A DNA stretch of 64,000 nucleotides from Tritrichomonas musculus. Taxonomy: Eukaryota > Parabasalia > Tritrichomonadida > Tritrichomonadidae. The notes under the pieces were generated by a model. The model ran no database searches. It saw only the letters and a list, made by a program, of their open reading frames with translations, and was not told the origin of the DNA. Made by a program: the position numbers and the translations under genes. The stretch spans positions 124,001 through 188,000 of the forward strand of contig JAPFFF010000077.1 in assembly GCA_039105265.1 (NCBI GenBank). Direction: 5' to 3'. This document shows, in pieces, positions 23,251-37,300 of the stretch; within the stretch, counting starts at the first letter, position 1, and each line of letters opens with the position of its first letter.

Positions 23251-26200
23251 GTTGCATCTGATGATTCAACTGCAGTTCTCGTTGAATCTGATGATTCAAC
23301 TGCAGTTCTCGTTGCATCTTATTATTAAACTGCAGTTCTCGTTGCATCTGATGATTCAACTGCAGTTCTCGTTGCATCTGATGATTCAACTGCAGTTCTC
23401 GTTGAATCTGATGATTCAACTGCAGTTCTCGTTGCATCTGATGATTCAACTGCAGTTCTCGTTGAATCTGATGATTCAACTGCAGTTCTCGTTGCATCTG
23501 ATGATTCAACTGCAGTTCTCGTTGCATCTGATGATTCAACTGCAGTTCTCGTTGAATCTGATGGTTCAACTGCAGTTGTCGTTGAATCTGATGATTCAAC
23601 TGCAGTTCTCGTTGCATCTGATGATTCAACTGCAGTTCTCGTTGAATCTGATGATTCAACTGCAGTTCTCGTTGAATCTGATGATTCAACTGCAGTTCTC
23701 GTTGAATCTGATGATTCAACTGTAGTTCTCGTTGCATCTGATGATTCAACTGCAGTTCTCGTTGCATCTGATGATTCAACTGCAGTTCTCGTTGAATCTG
23801 ATGATTCAACTGCAGTTCTCGTTGAATCTGATGATTCAACTGCAGTTCTCGCTGTATCTGATGATTCAACTGCAGTTCTCGTTGCATCTGATGATTCAAC
23901 TGCAGTTCTCGTTGCATCTGATGATTCAACTGCAGTTCTTGTTGCATCTTATTATTAAACTGCAGTTCTCGTTGCATCTGATGATTCAACTGCAGTTCTC
24001 GTTGCATCTGATGATTCAACTGCAGTTCTCGTTGAATCTGATGGTTCAACTGCAGTTCTCGTTGAATCTGATGGTTCAACTGCAGTTCTCGTTGAATCTG
24101 ATGATTCAACTGTAGTTCTCGTTGCATCTGATGATTCAACTGCAGTTCTCGTTGCATCTGATGATTCAACTGCAGTTCTCGTTGAATCTGATGATTCAAC
24201 TGCAGTTCTCGTTGAATCTGATGATTCAACTGCAGTTCTCGTTGCATCTGATGATTCAACTGCAGTTCTCGTTGCATCTGATGATTCAACTGCAGTTGTC
24301 GTTGCATCTGATGATTCAACTGCAGTTCTTGTTTCATCTTATTATTAAACTGCAGTTCTCGTTGCATCTGATGATTCAACTGCAGTTCTCGTTGCATCTG
24401 ATGATTCAACTGCAGTTGTCGTTGCATCTGATGATTCAACTGCAGTTCTCGTTGCATCTGATGATTCAACTGCAGTTCTCGTTGCATCTGATGATTCAAC
24501 TGCAGTTCTTGTTTCATCTTATTATTAAACTGCAGTTCTCGTTGAATCTGATGATTCAACTGCAGTTCTCGTTGCATCTGATGATTCAACTGCAGTTCTC
24601 GTTGAATCTGATGATTCAACTGCAGTTGTCGTTGCATCTGATGATTCAACTGCAGTTGTCGTTGCATCTGATGATTCAACTGCAGTTCTCGTTGAATCTG
24701 ATGATTCAACTGTAGTTCTCGTTGCATCTGATGATTCAACTGCAGTTCTCGTTGAATCTGATGATTCAACTGTAGTTCTCGTTGAATCTGATGATTCAAC
24801 TGCAGTTCTCGTTGAATCTGATGATTCAACTGTAGTTCTCGTTGAATCTGATGGTTCAACTGCAGTTCTCGTTGAATCTGATGATTCAACTGCAGTTCTC
24901 GTTGAATCTGATGATTCAACTGCAGTTCTTGTTGCATCTGATGATTCAACTGCAGTTCTCGTTGAATCTGATGATTCAACTGTAGTTCTCGTTGCATCTG
25001 ATGATTCAACTGCAGTTCTCGTTGAATCTGATGATTCAACTGTAGTTCTCGTTGCATCTGATGATTCAACTGCAGTTCTCGTTGAATCTGATGGTTCAAC
25101 TGCAGTTCTCGTTGCATCTGATGATTCAACTGCAGTTCTCGTTGAATCTGATGATTCAACTGCAGTTCTCGTTGCATCTGATGATTCAACTGCAGTTGTC
25201 GTTGCATCTGATGATTCAACTGCAGTTCTCGTTGAATCTGATGATTCAACTGCAGTTCTCGTTGCATCTGATGATTCAACTGCAGTTCTTGTTGAATCTT
25301 ATTATTAAACTGCAGTTCTCGTTGAATCTGATGATTAAACTGCAGTTCTCGTTGAATCTTATGATTAAACTGCAGTTCTTGTTGAATCTTATTATTAAAC
25401 TGCAGTTCTCGTTGCATCTGATGATTCAACTGCAGTTCTCGTTGCATCTGATGATTCAACTGCAGTTCTCGTTGAATCTGATGGTTCAACTGCAGTTCTC
25501 GTTGAATCTGATGGTTCAACTGCAGTTCTCGTTGAATCTGATGATTCAACTGTAGTTCTCGTTGCATCTGATGATTCAACTGCAGTTCTCGTTGCATCTG
25601 ATGATTCAACTGCAGTTCTCGTTGAATCTGATGATTCAACTGCAGTTCTCGTTGAATCTGATGATTCAACTGCAGTTCTCGTTGCATCTGATGATTCAAC
25701 TGCAGTTCTCGTTGCATCTGATGATTCAACTGCAGTTGTCGTTGCATCTGATGATTCAACTGCAGTTCTTGTTTCATCTTATTATTAAACTGCAGTTCTC
25801 GTTGCATCTGATGATTCAACTGCAGTTCTCGTTGCATCTGATGATTCAACTGCAGTTGTCGTTGCATCTGATGATTCAACTGCAGTTCTCGTTGCATCTG
25901 ATGATTCAACTGCAGTTCTCGTTGCATCTGATGATTCAACTGCAGTTCTTGTTTCATCTTATTATTAAACTGCAGTTCTCGTTGAATCTGATGATTCAAC
26001 TGCAGTTCTCGTTGCATCTGATGATTCAACTGCAGTTCTCGTTGAATCTGATGATTCAACTGCAGTTGTCGTTGCATCTGATGATTCAACTGCAGTTGTC
26101 GTTGCATCTGATGATTCAACTGCAGTTCTCGTTGAATCTGATGATTCAACTGTAGTTCTCGTTGCATCTGATGATTCAACTGCAGTTCTCGTTGAATCTG

Positions 26201-26719
26201 ATGATTCAACTGTAGTTCTCGTTGAATCTGATGATTCAACTGCAGTTCTCGTTGAATCTGATGATTCAACTGTAGTTCTCGTTGAATCTGATGGTTCAAC
26301 TGCAGTTCTCGTTGAATCTGATGATTCAACTGCAGTTCTCGTTGAATCTGATGATTCAACTGCAGTTCTTGTTGCATCTGATGATTCAACTGCAGTTCTC
26401 GTTGAATCTGATGATTCAACTGTAGTTCTCGTTGCATCTGATGATTCAACTGCAGTTCTCGTTGAATCTGATGATTCAACTGTAGTTCTCGTTGCATCTG
26501 ATGATTCAACTGCAGTTCTCGTTGAATCTGATGGTTCAACTGCAGTTCTCGTTGCATCTGATGATTCAACTGCAGTTCTCGTTGAATCTGATGATTCAAC
26601 TGCAGTTCTCGTTGCATCTGATGATTCAACTGCAGTTCTCGTTGCATCTGATGATTCAACTGCAGTTCTCGTTGAATCTGATGATTCAACTGCAGTTCTC
26701 GTTGCATCTGATGATTCAA
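23150..26719 (-). other. open frame of 1,189 codons, same decamer
   Basis: It lies between TAG stops at 23150 and 26750 and covers most of the 4.38-kb copied block. It is the same repeat translation with no unique residues at either end. Confidence 0.3.
23731..24900. repeat. 1.17-kb block, copy 1 (offset 6,000)
   Basis: It matches 29731-30900 at an offset of exactly 6,000 bp. One difference was seen: GCTGTATC at 23851 against GCTGCATC at 29851. The copy extends left with a 30-bp shift (23161 against 29131). Confidence 0.85.
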
Positions 26720-28110
26720 CTGCAGTTCTTGTTGAATCTTATTATTAAACTACAGTTCTCGTTGAATCTGATGATTAAACTGCAGTTCTCGTTGAATCTT
26801 ATGATTAAACTGCAGTTCTTGTTGAATCTTATTATTAAACTGCAGTTCTCGTTGCATCTGATGATTCAACTGCAGTTCTCGTTGCATCTGATGATTCAAC
26901 TGTAGTTCTCGTTGCATCTGATGATTCAACTGCAGTTCTCGTTGCATCTGATGATTCAACTGCAGTTCTCGTTGAATCTGATGATTCAACTGCAGTTCTT
27001 GTTGCATCTGATGATTCAACTGCAGTTCTCGTTGAATCTGATGATTCAACTGCAGTTCTCGTTGCATCTGATGATTCAACTGCAGTTCTCGTTGAATCTG
27101 ATGATTCAACTGCAGTTGTCGTTGCATCTGATGATTCAACTGCAGTTGTCGTTGCATCTGATGATTCAACTGCAGTTCTCGTTGAATCTGATGATTCAAC
27201 TGTAGTTCTCGTTGCATCTGATGATTCAACTGCAGTTCTCGTTGAATCTGATGATTCAACTGTAGTTCTCGTTGAATCTGATGATTCAACTGCAGTTCTC
27301 GTTGAATCTGATGATTCAACTGTAGTTCTCGTTGAATCTGATGGTTCAACTGCAGTTCTCGTTGAATCTGATGATTCAACTGCAGTTCTCGTTGAATCTG
27401 ATGATTCAACTGCAGTTCTTGTTGCATCTGATGATTCAACTGCAGTTCTTGTTTCATCTGATGATTCAACTGCAGTTCTCGTTGAATCTTATTATTAAAC
27501 TGCAGTTCTCGTTGCATCTGATGATTCAACTGCAGTTCTCGTTGCATCTGATGATTCAACTGCAGTTGTCGTTGCATCTGATGATTCAACTGCAGTTGTC
27601 GTTGCATCTGATGATTCAACTGCAGTTCTCGTTGAATCTGATGATTCAACTGTAGTTCTCGTTGCATCTGATGATTCAACTGCAGTTCTCGTTGAATCTG
27701 ATGATTCAACTGTAGTTCTCGTTGAATCTGATGATTCAACTGCAGTTCTCGTTGAATCTGATGATTCAACTGTAGTTCTCGTTGAATCTGATGGTTCAAC
27801 TGCAGTTCTCGTTGAATCTGATGATTCAACTGCAGTTCTCGTTGAATCTGATGATTCAACTGCAGTTCTTGTTGCATCTGATGATTCAACTGCAGTTCTC
27901 GTTGAATCTGATGATTCAACTGTAGTTCTCGTTGCATCTGATGATTCAACTGCAGTTCTCGTTGAATCTGATGATTCAACTGTAGTTCTCGTTGCATCTG
28001 ATGATTCAACTGCAGTTCTCGTTGAATCTGATGGTTCAACTGCAGTTCTCGTTGAATCTGATGATTCAACTGCAGTTCTCGTTGCATCTGATGATTCAAC
28101 TGCAGTTCTC
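23731..28110. repeat. 4.38-kb block, second copy (third copy of left-region material)
   Basis: It repeats 11281-15660. It contains the TACAG unit at 26731-26760, matching those at 1711 and 14281. From 28111 on, the sequence follows 19891 onward instead, so relative to copy 2 about 4,230 bp are absent. Confidence 0.88.
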
Positions 28111-28339
28111 GTTGCATCTGATGATTCAACTGCAGTTGTCGTTGCATCTGATGATTCAACTGCAGTTCTCGTTGAATCTGATGATTCAACTGCAGTTCTC
28201 GTTGCATCTGATGATTCAACTGCAGTTCTCGTTGCATCTGATGATTCAACTGCAGTTGTCGTTGCATCTGATGATTCAACTGCAGTTCTCGTTGAATCTG
28301 ATGGTTCAACTGCAGTTCTCGTTGAATCTGATGATTCAA
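26750..28339 (-). other. open frame of 529 codons, shortened relative of 1730-7549
   Basis: It begins and ends like the 1,939-codon frames but is 1,410 codons (4,230 bp) shorter, because the third block copy lacks that segment. The loss is a multiple of both 30 and 3, so the frame is kept. Confidence 0.3.
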
Positions 28340-28440
28340 CTGCAGTTCTTATTTCATCTGATGATTCAACTGCAGTTCTCGTTGCATCTGATGATTCAAC
28401 TGCAGTTCTCGTTGAATCTGATGATTCAACTGCAGTTCTC
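28111..28440. repeat. 330-bp continuation matching 19891-20220
   Basis: It matches 19891-20220 at an offset of 8,220 bp, including the rare ATTTCATC unit at 28351 (20131 in the partner). This is the right flank of the 4,230-bp shortening. The match ends at 28441, where GTTTCATC stands opposite GTTGCATC. Confidence 0.8.
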
Positions 28441-29119
28441 GTTTCATCTGATGATTCAACTGCAGTTCTCGTTGAATCTGATGATTCAACTGCAGTTCTC
28501 GTTGAATCTGATGATTCAACTGCAGTTCTTGTTTCATCTTATTATTAAACTTCAGTTCTCGTTGAATCTGATGATTCAACTGCAGTTCTCGTTGCATCTG
28601 ATGATTCAACTGCAGTTCTCGTTGCATCTGATGATTCAACTGCAGTTCTCGTTGCATCTGATGATTCAACTGCAGTTCTCGTTGCATCTGATGATTCAAC
28701 TGTAGTTCTCGTTGCATCTGATGATTCAACTGCAGTTCTCGTTGAATCTGATGATTCAACTGTAGTTCTCGTTGCATCTGATGATTCAACTGCAGTTCTC
28801 GTTGAATCTGATGGTTCAACTGCAGTTCTCGTTGCATCTGATGATTCAACTGCAGTTCTCGTTGAATCTGATGATTCAACTGCAGTTCTCGTTGCATCTG
28901 ATGATTCAACTGCAGTTCTCGTTGCATCTGATGATTCAACTGCAGTTCTCGTTGCATCTGATGATTCAACTGCAGTTCTTGTTGCATCTGATGGTTCAAC
29001 TGCAGTTGTCGTTGAATCTGATGATTCAACTGCAGTTCTCGCTGCATCTGATGATTCAACTGCAGTTCTCGTTGCATCTGATGATTCAACTGCAGTTCTC
29101 GTTGCATCTGATGATTCAA
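28349..29119 (-). other. open frame of 256 codons, same decamer
   Basis: It lies between the TAA at 28349 and the TAG at 29120. It includes the one Lys for Gln change (ELKFNNK) from the unique unit at 28531. Confidence 0.28.
28531..28560. repeat. unique unit with AAACTTCAG
   Basis: This is the only unit seen with TTCAG in place of TGCAG. It sits just right of the junction at 28441, where the copy of the left block ends. It destroys the central palindrome. Confidence 0.8.
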
Positions 29120-29730
29120 CTACAGTTCTCGTTGCATCTGATGATTCAACTGCAGTTCTTGTTTCATCTTATTATTAAACTGCAGTTCTCGCTGCATCTG
29201 ATGATTCAACTGCAGTTCTCGTTGCATCTGATGATTCAACTGCAGTTCTCGTTGCATCTGATGATTCAACTGCAGTTCTCGTTGCATCTTATTATTAAAC
29301 TGCAGTTCTCGTTGCATCTGATGATTCAACTGCAGTTCTCGTTGCATCTGATGATTCAACTGCAGTTCTCGTTGAATCTGATGGTTCAACTGCAGTTCTC
29401 GTTGAATCTGATGATTCAACTGCAGTTCTCGTTGCATCTGATGATTCAACTGCAGTTCTCGTTGAATCTGATGATTCAACTGCAGTTCTCGTTGCATCTG
29501 ATGATTCAACTGCAGTTCTCGTTGCATCTGATGATTCAACTGCAGTTCTCGTTGAATCTGATGGTTCAACTGCAGTTGTCGTTGAATCTGATGATTCAAC
29601 TGCAGTTCTCGTTGCATCTGATGATTCAACTGCAGTTCTCGTTGAATCTGATGATTCAACTGCAGTTCTCGTTGAATCTGATGATTCAACTGCAGTTCTC
29701 GTTGAATCTGATGATTCAACTGTAGTTCTC

Positions 29731-30900
29731 GTTGCATCTGATGATTCAACTGCAGTTCTCGTTGCATCTGATGATTCAACTGCAGTTCTCGTTGAATCTG
29801 ATGATTCAACTGCAGTTCTCGTTGAATCTGATGATTCAACTGCAGTTCTCGCTGCATCTGATGATTCAACTGCAGTTCTCGTTGCATCTGATGATTCAAC
29901 TGCAGTTCTCGTTGCATCTGATGATTCAACTGCAGTTCTTGTTGCATCTTATTATTAAACTGCAGTTCTCGTTGCATCTGATGATTCAACTGCAGTTCTC
30001 GTTGCATCTGATGATTCAACTGCAGTTCTCGTTGAATCTGATGGTTCAACTGCAGTTCTCGTTGAATCTGATGGTTCAACTGCAGTTCTCGTTGAATCTG
30101 ATGATTCAACTGTAGTTCTCGTTGCATCTGATGATTCAACTGCAGTTCTCGTTGCATCTGATGATTCAACTGCAGTTCTCGTTGAATCTGATGATTCAAC
30201 TGCAGTTCTCGTTGAATCTGATGATTCAACTGCAGTTCTCGTTGCATCTGATGATTCAACTGCAGTTCTCGTTGCATCTGATGATTCAACTGCAGTTGTC
30301 GTTGCATCTGATGATTCAACTGCAGTTCTTGTTTCATCTTATTATTAAACTGCAGTTCTCGTTGCATCTGATGATTCAACTGCAGTTCTCGTTGCATCTG
30401 ATGATTCAACTGCAGTTGTCGTTGCATCTGATGATTCAACTGCAGTTCTCGTTGCATCTGATGATTCAACTGCAGTTCTCGTTGCATCTGATGATTCAAC
30501 TGCAGTTCTTGTTTCATCTTATTATTAAACTGCAGTTCTCGTTGAATCTGATGATTCAACTGCAGTTCTCGTTGCATCTGATGATTCAACTGCAGTTCTC
30601 GTTGAATCTGATGATTCAACTGCAGTTGTCGTTGCATCTGATGATTCAACTGCAGTTGTCGTTGCATCTGATGATTCAACTGCAGTTCTCGTTGAATCTG
30701 ATGATTCAACTGTAGTTCTCGTTGCATCTGATGATTCAACTGCAGTTCTCGTTGAATCTGATGATTCAACTGTAGTTCTCGTTGAATCTGATGATTCAAC
30801 TGCAGTTCTCGTTGAATCTGATGATTCAACTGTAGTTCTCGTTGAATCTGATGGTTCAACTGCAGTTCTCGTTGAATCTGATGATTCAACTGCAGTTCTC
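29731..30900. repeat. 1.17-kb block, copy 2 (offset 6,000)
   Basis: This is the partner of 23731-24900. Part of the same sequence recurs at 34531 and 40681. Confidence 0.85.
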
Positions 30901-30990
30901 GTTGCATCTGATGATTCAACTGCAGTTCTCGTTGCATCTGATGATTCAACTGCAGTTCTCGTTGCATCTGATGATTCAACTGTAGTTCTC

Positions 30991-33420
30991 GTTGCATCTG
31001 ATGATTCAACTGCAGTTCTCGTTGAATCTGATGGTTCAACTGCAGTTCTCGTTGCATCTGATGATTCAACTGCAGTTCTCGTTGAATCTGATGATTCAAC
31101 TGCAGTTCTCGTTGCATCTGATGATTCAACTGCAGTTCTCGTTGCATCTGATGATTCAACTGCAGTTCTCGTTGCATCTGATGATTCAACTGCAGTTCTC
31201 GTTGAATCTGATGATTCAACTGCAGTTCTCGTTGAATCTGATGATTCAACTGCAGTTCTCGTTGCATCTGATGATTCAACTGCAGTTCTTGTTGAATCTT
31301 ATTATTAAACTGCAGTTCTCGTTGAATCTTATGATTAAACTGCAGTTCTCGTTGAATCTTATGATTAAACTGCAGTTCTTGTTGAATCTTATTATTAAAC
31401 TGCAGTTCTCGTTGCATCTGATGATTCAACTGCAGTTCTCGTTGCATCTGATGATTCAACTGCAGTTCTCGTTGCATCTGATGATTCAACTGCAGTTCTC
31501 GTTGCATCTGATGATTCAACTGCAGTTCTCGTTGAATCTGATGATTCAACTGCAGTTCTTGTTGCATCTGATGATTCAACTGCAGTTCTCGTTGAATCTG
31601 ATGATTCAACTGCAGTTCTCGTTGCATCTGATGATTCAACTGCAGTTCTCGTTGAATCTGATGATTCAACTGCAGTTGTCGTTGCATCTGATGATTCAAC
31701 TGCAGTTGTCGTTGCATCTGATGATTCAACTGCAGTTCTCGTTGAATCTGATGATTCAACTGTAGTTCTCGTTGCATCTGATGATTCAACTGCAGTTCTC
31801 GTTGAATCTGATGATTCAACTGTAGTTCTCGTTGAATCTGATGATTCAACTGCAGTTCTCGTTGAATCTGATGATTCAACTGTAGTTCTCGTTGAATCTG
31901 ATGGTTCAACTGCAGTTCTCGTTGAATCTGATGATTCAACTGCAGTTCTCGTTGAATCTGATGATTCAACTGCAGTTCTTGTTGCATCTGATGATTCAAC
32001 TGCAGTTCTTGTTTCATCTGATGATTCAACTGCAGTTCTCGTTGAATCTTATTATTAAACTGCAGTTCTCGTTGAATCTGATGATTCAACTGCAGTTCTC
32101 GTTGCATCTGATGATTCAACTGCAGTTGTCGTTGCATCTGATGATTCAACTGCAGTTGTCGTTGCATCTGATGATTCAACTGCAGTTCTCGTTGAATCTG
32201 ATGATTCAACTGCAGTTCTCGTTGAATCTGATGATTCAACTGCAGTTCTCGTTGAATCTGATGATTCAACTGCAGTTCTCGTTGCATCTGATGATTCAAC
32301 TGCAGTTCTCGTTGCATCTGATGATTCAACTGCAGTTCTCGTTGAATCTGATGATTCAACTGCAGTTCTCGTTGCATCTGATGATTCAACTGCAGTTGTC
32401 GTTGCATCTGATGATTCAACTGCAGTTCTCGTTGCATCTGATGATTCAACTGCAGTTCTCGTTGCATCTGATGATTCAACTGCAGTTCTCGTTGCATCTG
32501 ATGATTCAACTGCAGTTCTTGTTTCATCTGATGATTCAACTGCAGTTCTCGTTGCATCTGATGATTCAACTGCAGTTCTCGTTGAATCTGATGATTCAAC
32601 TGAAGTTCTCGTTGAATCTGATGATTCAACTGCAGTTCTCGTTGCATCTGATGATTCAACTGCAGTTCTCGTTGAATCTGATGATTCAACTGCAGTTCTC
32701 GTTGCATCTGATGATTCAACTGCAGTTCTCGTTGCATCTGATGATTCAACTGCAGTTCTCGTTGCATCTGATTATTCAACTGCAGTTCTTGTTTCATCTT
32801 ATTATTAAACTGCAGTTCTCGTTGAATCTTATTATTAAACTGCAGTTCTCGTTGAATCTGATGATTCAACTGCAGTTCTCGTTGCATCTGATGATTCAAC
32901 TGCAGTTCTCGTTGAATCTGATGATTCAACTGCAGTTGTCGTTGAATCTGATGATTCAACTGCAGTTCTCGTTGCATCTGATTATTCAACTGCAGTTCTT
33001 GTTTCATCTTATTATTAAACTGCAGTTCTCGTTGAATCTTATTATTAAACTGCAGTTCTCGTTGAATCTGATGATTCAACTGCAGTTCTCGTTGAATCTG
33101 ATGATTCAACTGCAGTTCTCGTTGAATCTGATGATTCAACTGCAGTTCTCGTTGAATCTGATGATTCAACTGCAGTTGTCGTTGCATCTGATGATTCAAC
33201 TGCAGTTCTCGTTGAATCTGATGATTCAACTGCAGTTCTCGTTGCATCTGATGATTCAACTGCAGTTCTCGTTGCATCTGATGATTCAACTGCAGTTCTC
33301 GTTGCATCTGATGATTCAACTGCAGTTCTCGTTGAATCTGATGATTCAACTGCAGTTCTTGTTTCATCTTATTATTAAACTGCAGTTCTCGCTGCATCTG
33401 ATGATTCAACTGCAGTTCTC
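30991..33420. repeat. 2.43-kb block, copy 2 (offset 10,410)
   Basis: This is the partner of 20581-23010. Its central 1,080 bp (31951-33030) were copied once more to 37621-38700. Confidence 0.85.
31951..33030. repeat. 1.08-kb block, copy 1 (offset 5,670)
   Basis: It matches 37621-38700 at an offset of 5,670 bp and shares the TGAAG marker (32581 and 38251) and the A-type unit at 32071 and 37741 that distinguishes this lineage from 21661. Confidence 0.82.
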
Positions 33421-34320
33421 GTTGCATCTGATGATTCAACTGCAGTTCTCGTTGCATCTGATGATTCAACTGCAGTTCTTGTTTCATCTTATTATTAAAC
33501 TGCAGTTCTCGCTGCATCTGATGATTCAACTGCAGTTCTCGTTGCATCTGATGATTCAACTGCAGTTCTCGTTGCATCTGATGATTCAACTGCAGTTCTC
33601 GTTGCATCTGATGATTCAACTGCAGTTCTTGTTTCATCTTATTATTAAACTGCAGTTCTCGCTGCATCTGATGATTCAACTGCAGTTCTCGTTGCATCTG
33701 ATGATTCAACTGCAGTTCTCGTTGCATCTGATGATTCAACTGCAGTTCTCGTTGCATCTTATTATTAAACTGCAGTTCTCGTTGCATCTGATGATTCAAC
33801 TGCAGTTCTCGTTGCATCTGATGATTCAACTGCAGTTCTCGTTGAATCTGATGGTTCAACTGCAGTTCTCGTTGAATCTGATGATTCAACTGCAGTTCTC
33901 GTTGCATCTGATGATTCAACTGCAGTTCTCGTTGAATCTGATGATTCAACTGTAGTTCTCGTTGCATCTGATGATTCAACTGCAGTTCTCGTTGCATCTG
34001 ATGATTCAACTGCAGTTCTCGTTGAATCTGATGGTTCAACTGCAGTTGTCGTTGAATCTGATGATTCAACTGCAGTTCTCGTTGCATCTGATGATTCAAC
34101 TGCAGTTCTCGTTGAATCTGATGATTCAACTGCAGTTCTCGTTGAATCTGATGATTCAACTGCAGTTCTCGTTGAATCTGATGATTCAACTGTAGTTCTC
34201 GTTGCATCTGATGATTCAACTGCAGTTCTCGTTGCATCTGATGATTCAACTGCAGTTCTCGTTGCATCTGATGATTCAACTGCAGTTCTCGTTGAATCTG
34301 ATGATTCAACTGCAGTTCTC

Positions 34321-37300
34321 GTTGCATCTGATGATTCAACTGCAGTTCTCGTTGAATCTGATGGTTCAACTGCAGTTGTCGTTGAATCTGATGATTCAAC
34401 TGCAGTTCTCGTTGCATCTGATGATTCAACTGCAGTTCTCGTTGAATCTGATGATTCAACTGCAGTTCTCGTTGAATCTGATGATTCAACTGCAGTTCTC
34501 GTTGAATCTGATGATTCAACTGTAGTTCTCGTTGCATCTGATGATTCAACTGCAGTTCTCGTTGCATCTGATGATTCAACTGCAGTTCTCGTTGAATCTG
34601 ATGATTCAACTGCAGTTCTCGTTGAATCTGATGATTCAACTGCAGTTCTCGCTGCATCTGATGATTCAACTGCAGTTCTCGTTGCATCTGATGATTCAAC
34701 TGCAGTTCTCGTTGCATCTGATGATTCAACTGCAGTTCTTGTTGCATCTTATTATTAAACTGCAGTTCTCGTTGCATCTGATGATTCAACTGCAGTTCTC
34801 GTTGCATCTGATGATTCAACTGCAGTTCTCGTTGAATCTGATGGTTCAACTGCAGTTCTCGTTGAATCTGATGGTTCAACTGCAGTTCTCGTTGAATCTG
34901 ATGATTCAACTGTAGTTCTCGTTGCATCTGATGATTCAACTGCAGTTCTCGTTGCATCTGATGATTCAACTGCAGTTCTCGTTGAATCTGATGATTCAAC
35001 TGCAGTTCTCGTTGAATCTGATGATTCAACTGCAGTTGTCGTTGCATCTGATGATTCAACTGCAGTTCTCGTTGCATCTGATGATTCAACTGCAGTTGTC
35101 GTTGCATCTGATGATTCAACTGCAGTTCTTGTTTCATCTTATTATTAAACTGCAGTTCTCGTTGCATCTGATGATTCAACTGCAGTTGTCGTTGCATCTG
35201 ATGATTCAACTGCAGTTCTCGTTGCATCTGATGATTCAACTGCAGTTCTCGTTGCATCTGATGATTCAACTGCAGTTCTTGTTTCATCTTATTATTAAAC
35301 TGCAGTTCTCGTTGAATCTGATGATTCAACTGCAGTTCTCGTTGCATCTGATGATTCAACTGCAGTTCTCGTTGAATCTGATGATTCAACTGCAGTTGTC
35401 GTTGCATCTGATGATTCAACTGCAGTTGTCGTTGCATCTGATGATTCAACTGCAGTTCTCGTTGAATCTGATGATTCAACTGTAGTTCTCGTTGCATCTG
35501 ATGATTCAACTGCAGTTCTCGTTGAATCTGATGATTCAACTGTAGTTCTCGTTGAATCTGATGATTCAACTGCAGTTCTCGTTGAATCTGATGATTCAAC
35601 TGTAGTTCTCGTTGAATCTGATGGTTCAACTGCAGTTCTCGTTGAATCTGATGATTCAACTGCAGTTCTCGTTGAATCTGATGATTCAACTGCAGTTCTT
35701 GTTGCATCTGATGATTCAACTGCAGTTCTCGTTGAATCTGATGATTCAACTGTAGTTCTCGTTGCATCTGATGATTCAACTGCAGTTCTCGTTGAATCTG
35801 ATGATTCAACTGTAGTTCTCGTTGCATCTGATGATTCAACTGCAGTTCTCGTTGAATCTGATGGTTCAACTGCAGTTCTCGTTGCATCTGATGATTCAAC
35901 TGCAGTTCTCGTTGAATCTGATGATTCAACTGCAGTTCTCGTTGCATCTGATGATTCAACTGCAGTTCTCGTTGCATCTGATGATTCAACTGCAGTTCTC
36001 GTTGAATCTGATGATTCAACTGCAGTTCTCGTTGCATCTGATGATTCAACTGCAGTTCTTGTTGAATCTTATTATTAAACTGCAGTTCTCGTTGAATCTT
36101 ATGATTAAACTGCAGTTCTCGTTGAATCTTATGATTAAACTGCAGTTCTTGTTGAATCTTATTATTAAACTGCAGTTCTCGTTGCATCTGATGATTCAAC
36201 TGCAGTTCTCGTTGCATCTGATGATTCAACTGCAGTTCTCGTTGCATCTGATGATTCAACTGCAGTTCTCGTTGCATCTGATGATTCAACTGCAGTTCTC
36301 GTTGAATCTGATGATTCAACTGCAGTTCTTGTTGCATCTGATGATTCAACTGCAGTTCTCGTTGAATCTGATGATTCAACTGCAGTTCTCGTTGCATCTG
36401 ATGATTCAACTGCAGTTCTCGTTGAATCTGATGATTCAACTGCAGTTGTCGTTGCATCTGATGATTCAACTGCAGTTGTCGTTGCATCTGATGATTCAAC
36501 TGCAGTTCTCGTTGAATCTGATGATTCAACTGTAGTTCTCGTTGCATCTGATGATTCAACTGCAGTTCTCGTTGAATCTGATGATTCAACTGTAGTTCTC
36601 GTTGAATCTGATGATTCAACTGCAGTTCTCGTTGAATCTGATGATTCAACTGTAGTTCTCGTTGAATCTGATGGTTCAACTGCAGTTCTCGTTGAATCTG
36701 ATGATTCAACTGCAGTTCTCGTTGAATCTGATGATTCAACTGCAGTTCTTGTTGCATCTGATGATTCAACTGCAGTTCTTGTTTCATCTGATGATTCAAC
36801 TGCAGTTCTCGTTGAATCTTATTATTAAACTGCAGTTCTCGTTGCATCTGATGATTCAACTGCAGTTCTCGTTGCATCTGATGATTCAACTGCAGTTGTC
36901 GTTGCATCTGATGATTCAACTGCAGTTGTCGTTGCATCTGATGATTCAACTGCAGTTCTCGTTGAATCTGATGATTCAACTGTAGTTCTCGTTGCATCTG
37001 ATGATTCAACTGCAGTTCTCGTTGAATCTGATGATTCAACTGTAGTTCTCGTTGAATCTGATGATTCAACTGCAGTTCTCGTTGAATCTGATGATTCAAC
37101 TGTAGTTCTCGTTGAATCTGATGGTTCAACTGCAGTTCTCGTTGAATCTGATGATTCAACTGCAGTTGTCGTTGCATCTGATGATTCAACTGCAGTTCTT
37201 GTTGCATCTGATGATTCAACTGCAGTTCTCGTTGAATCTGATGATTCAACTGTAGTTCTCGTTGCATCTGATGATTCAACTGCAGTTCTCGTTGAATCTG

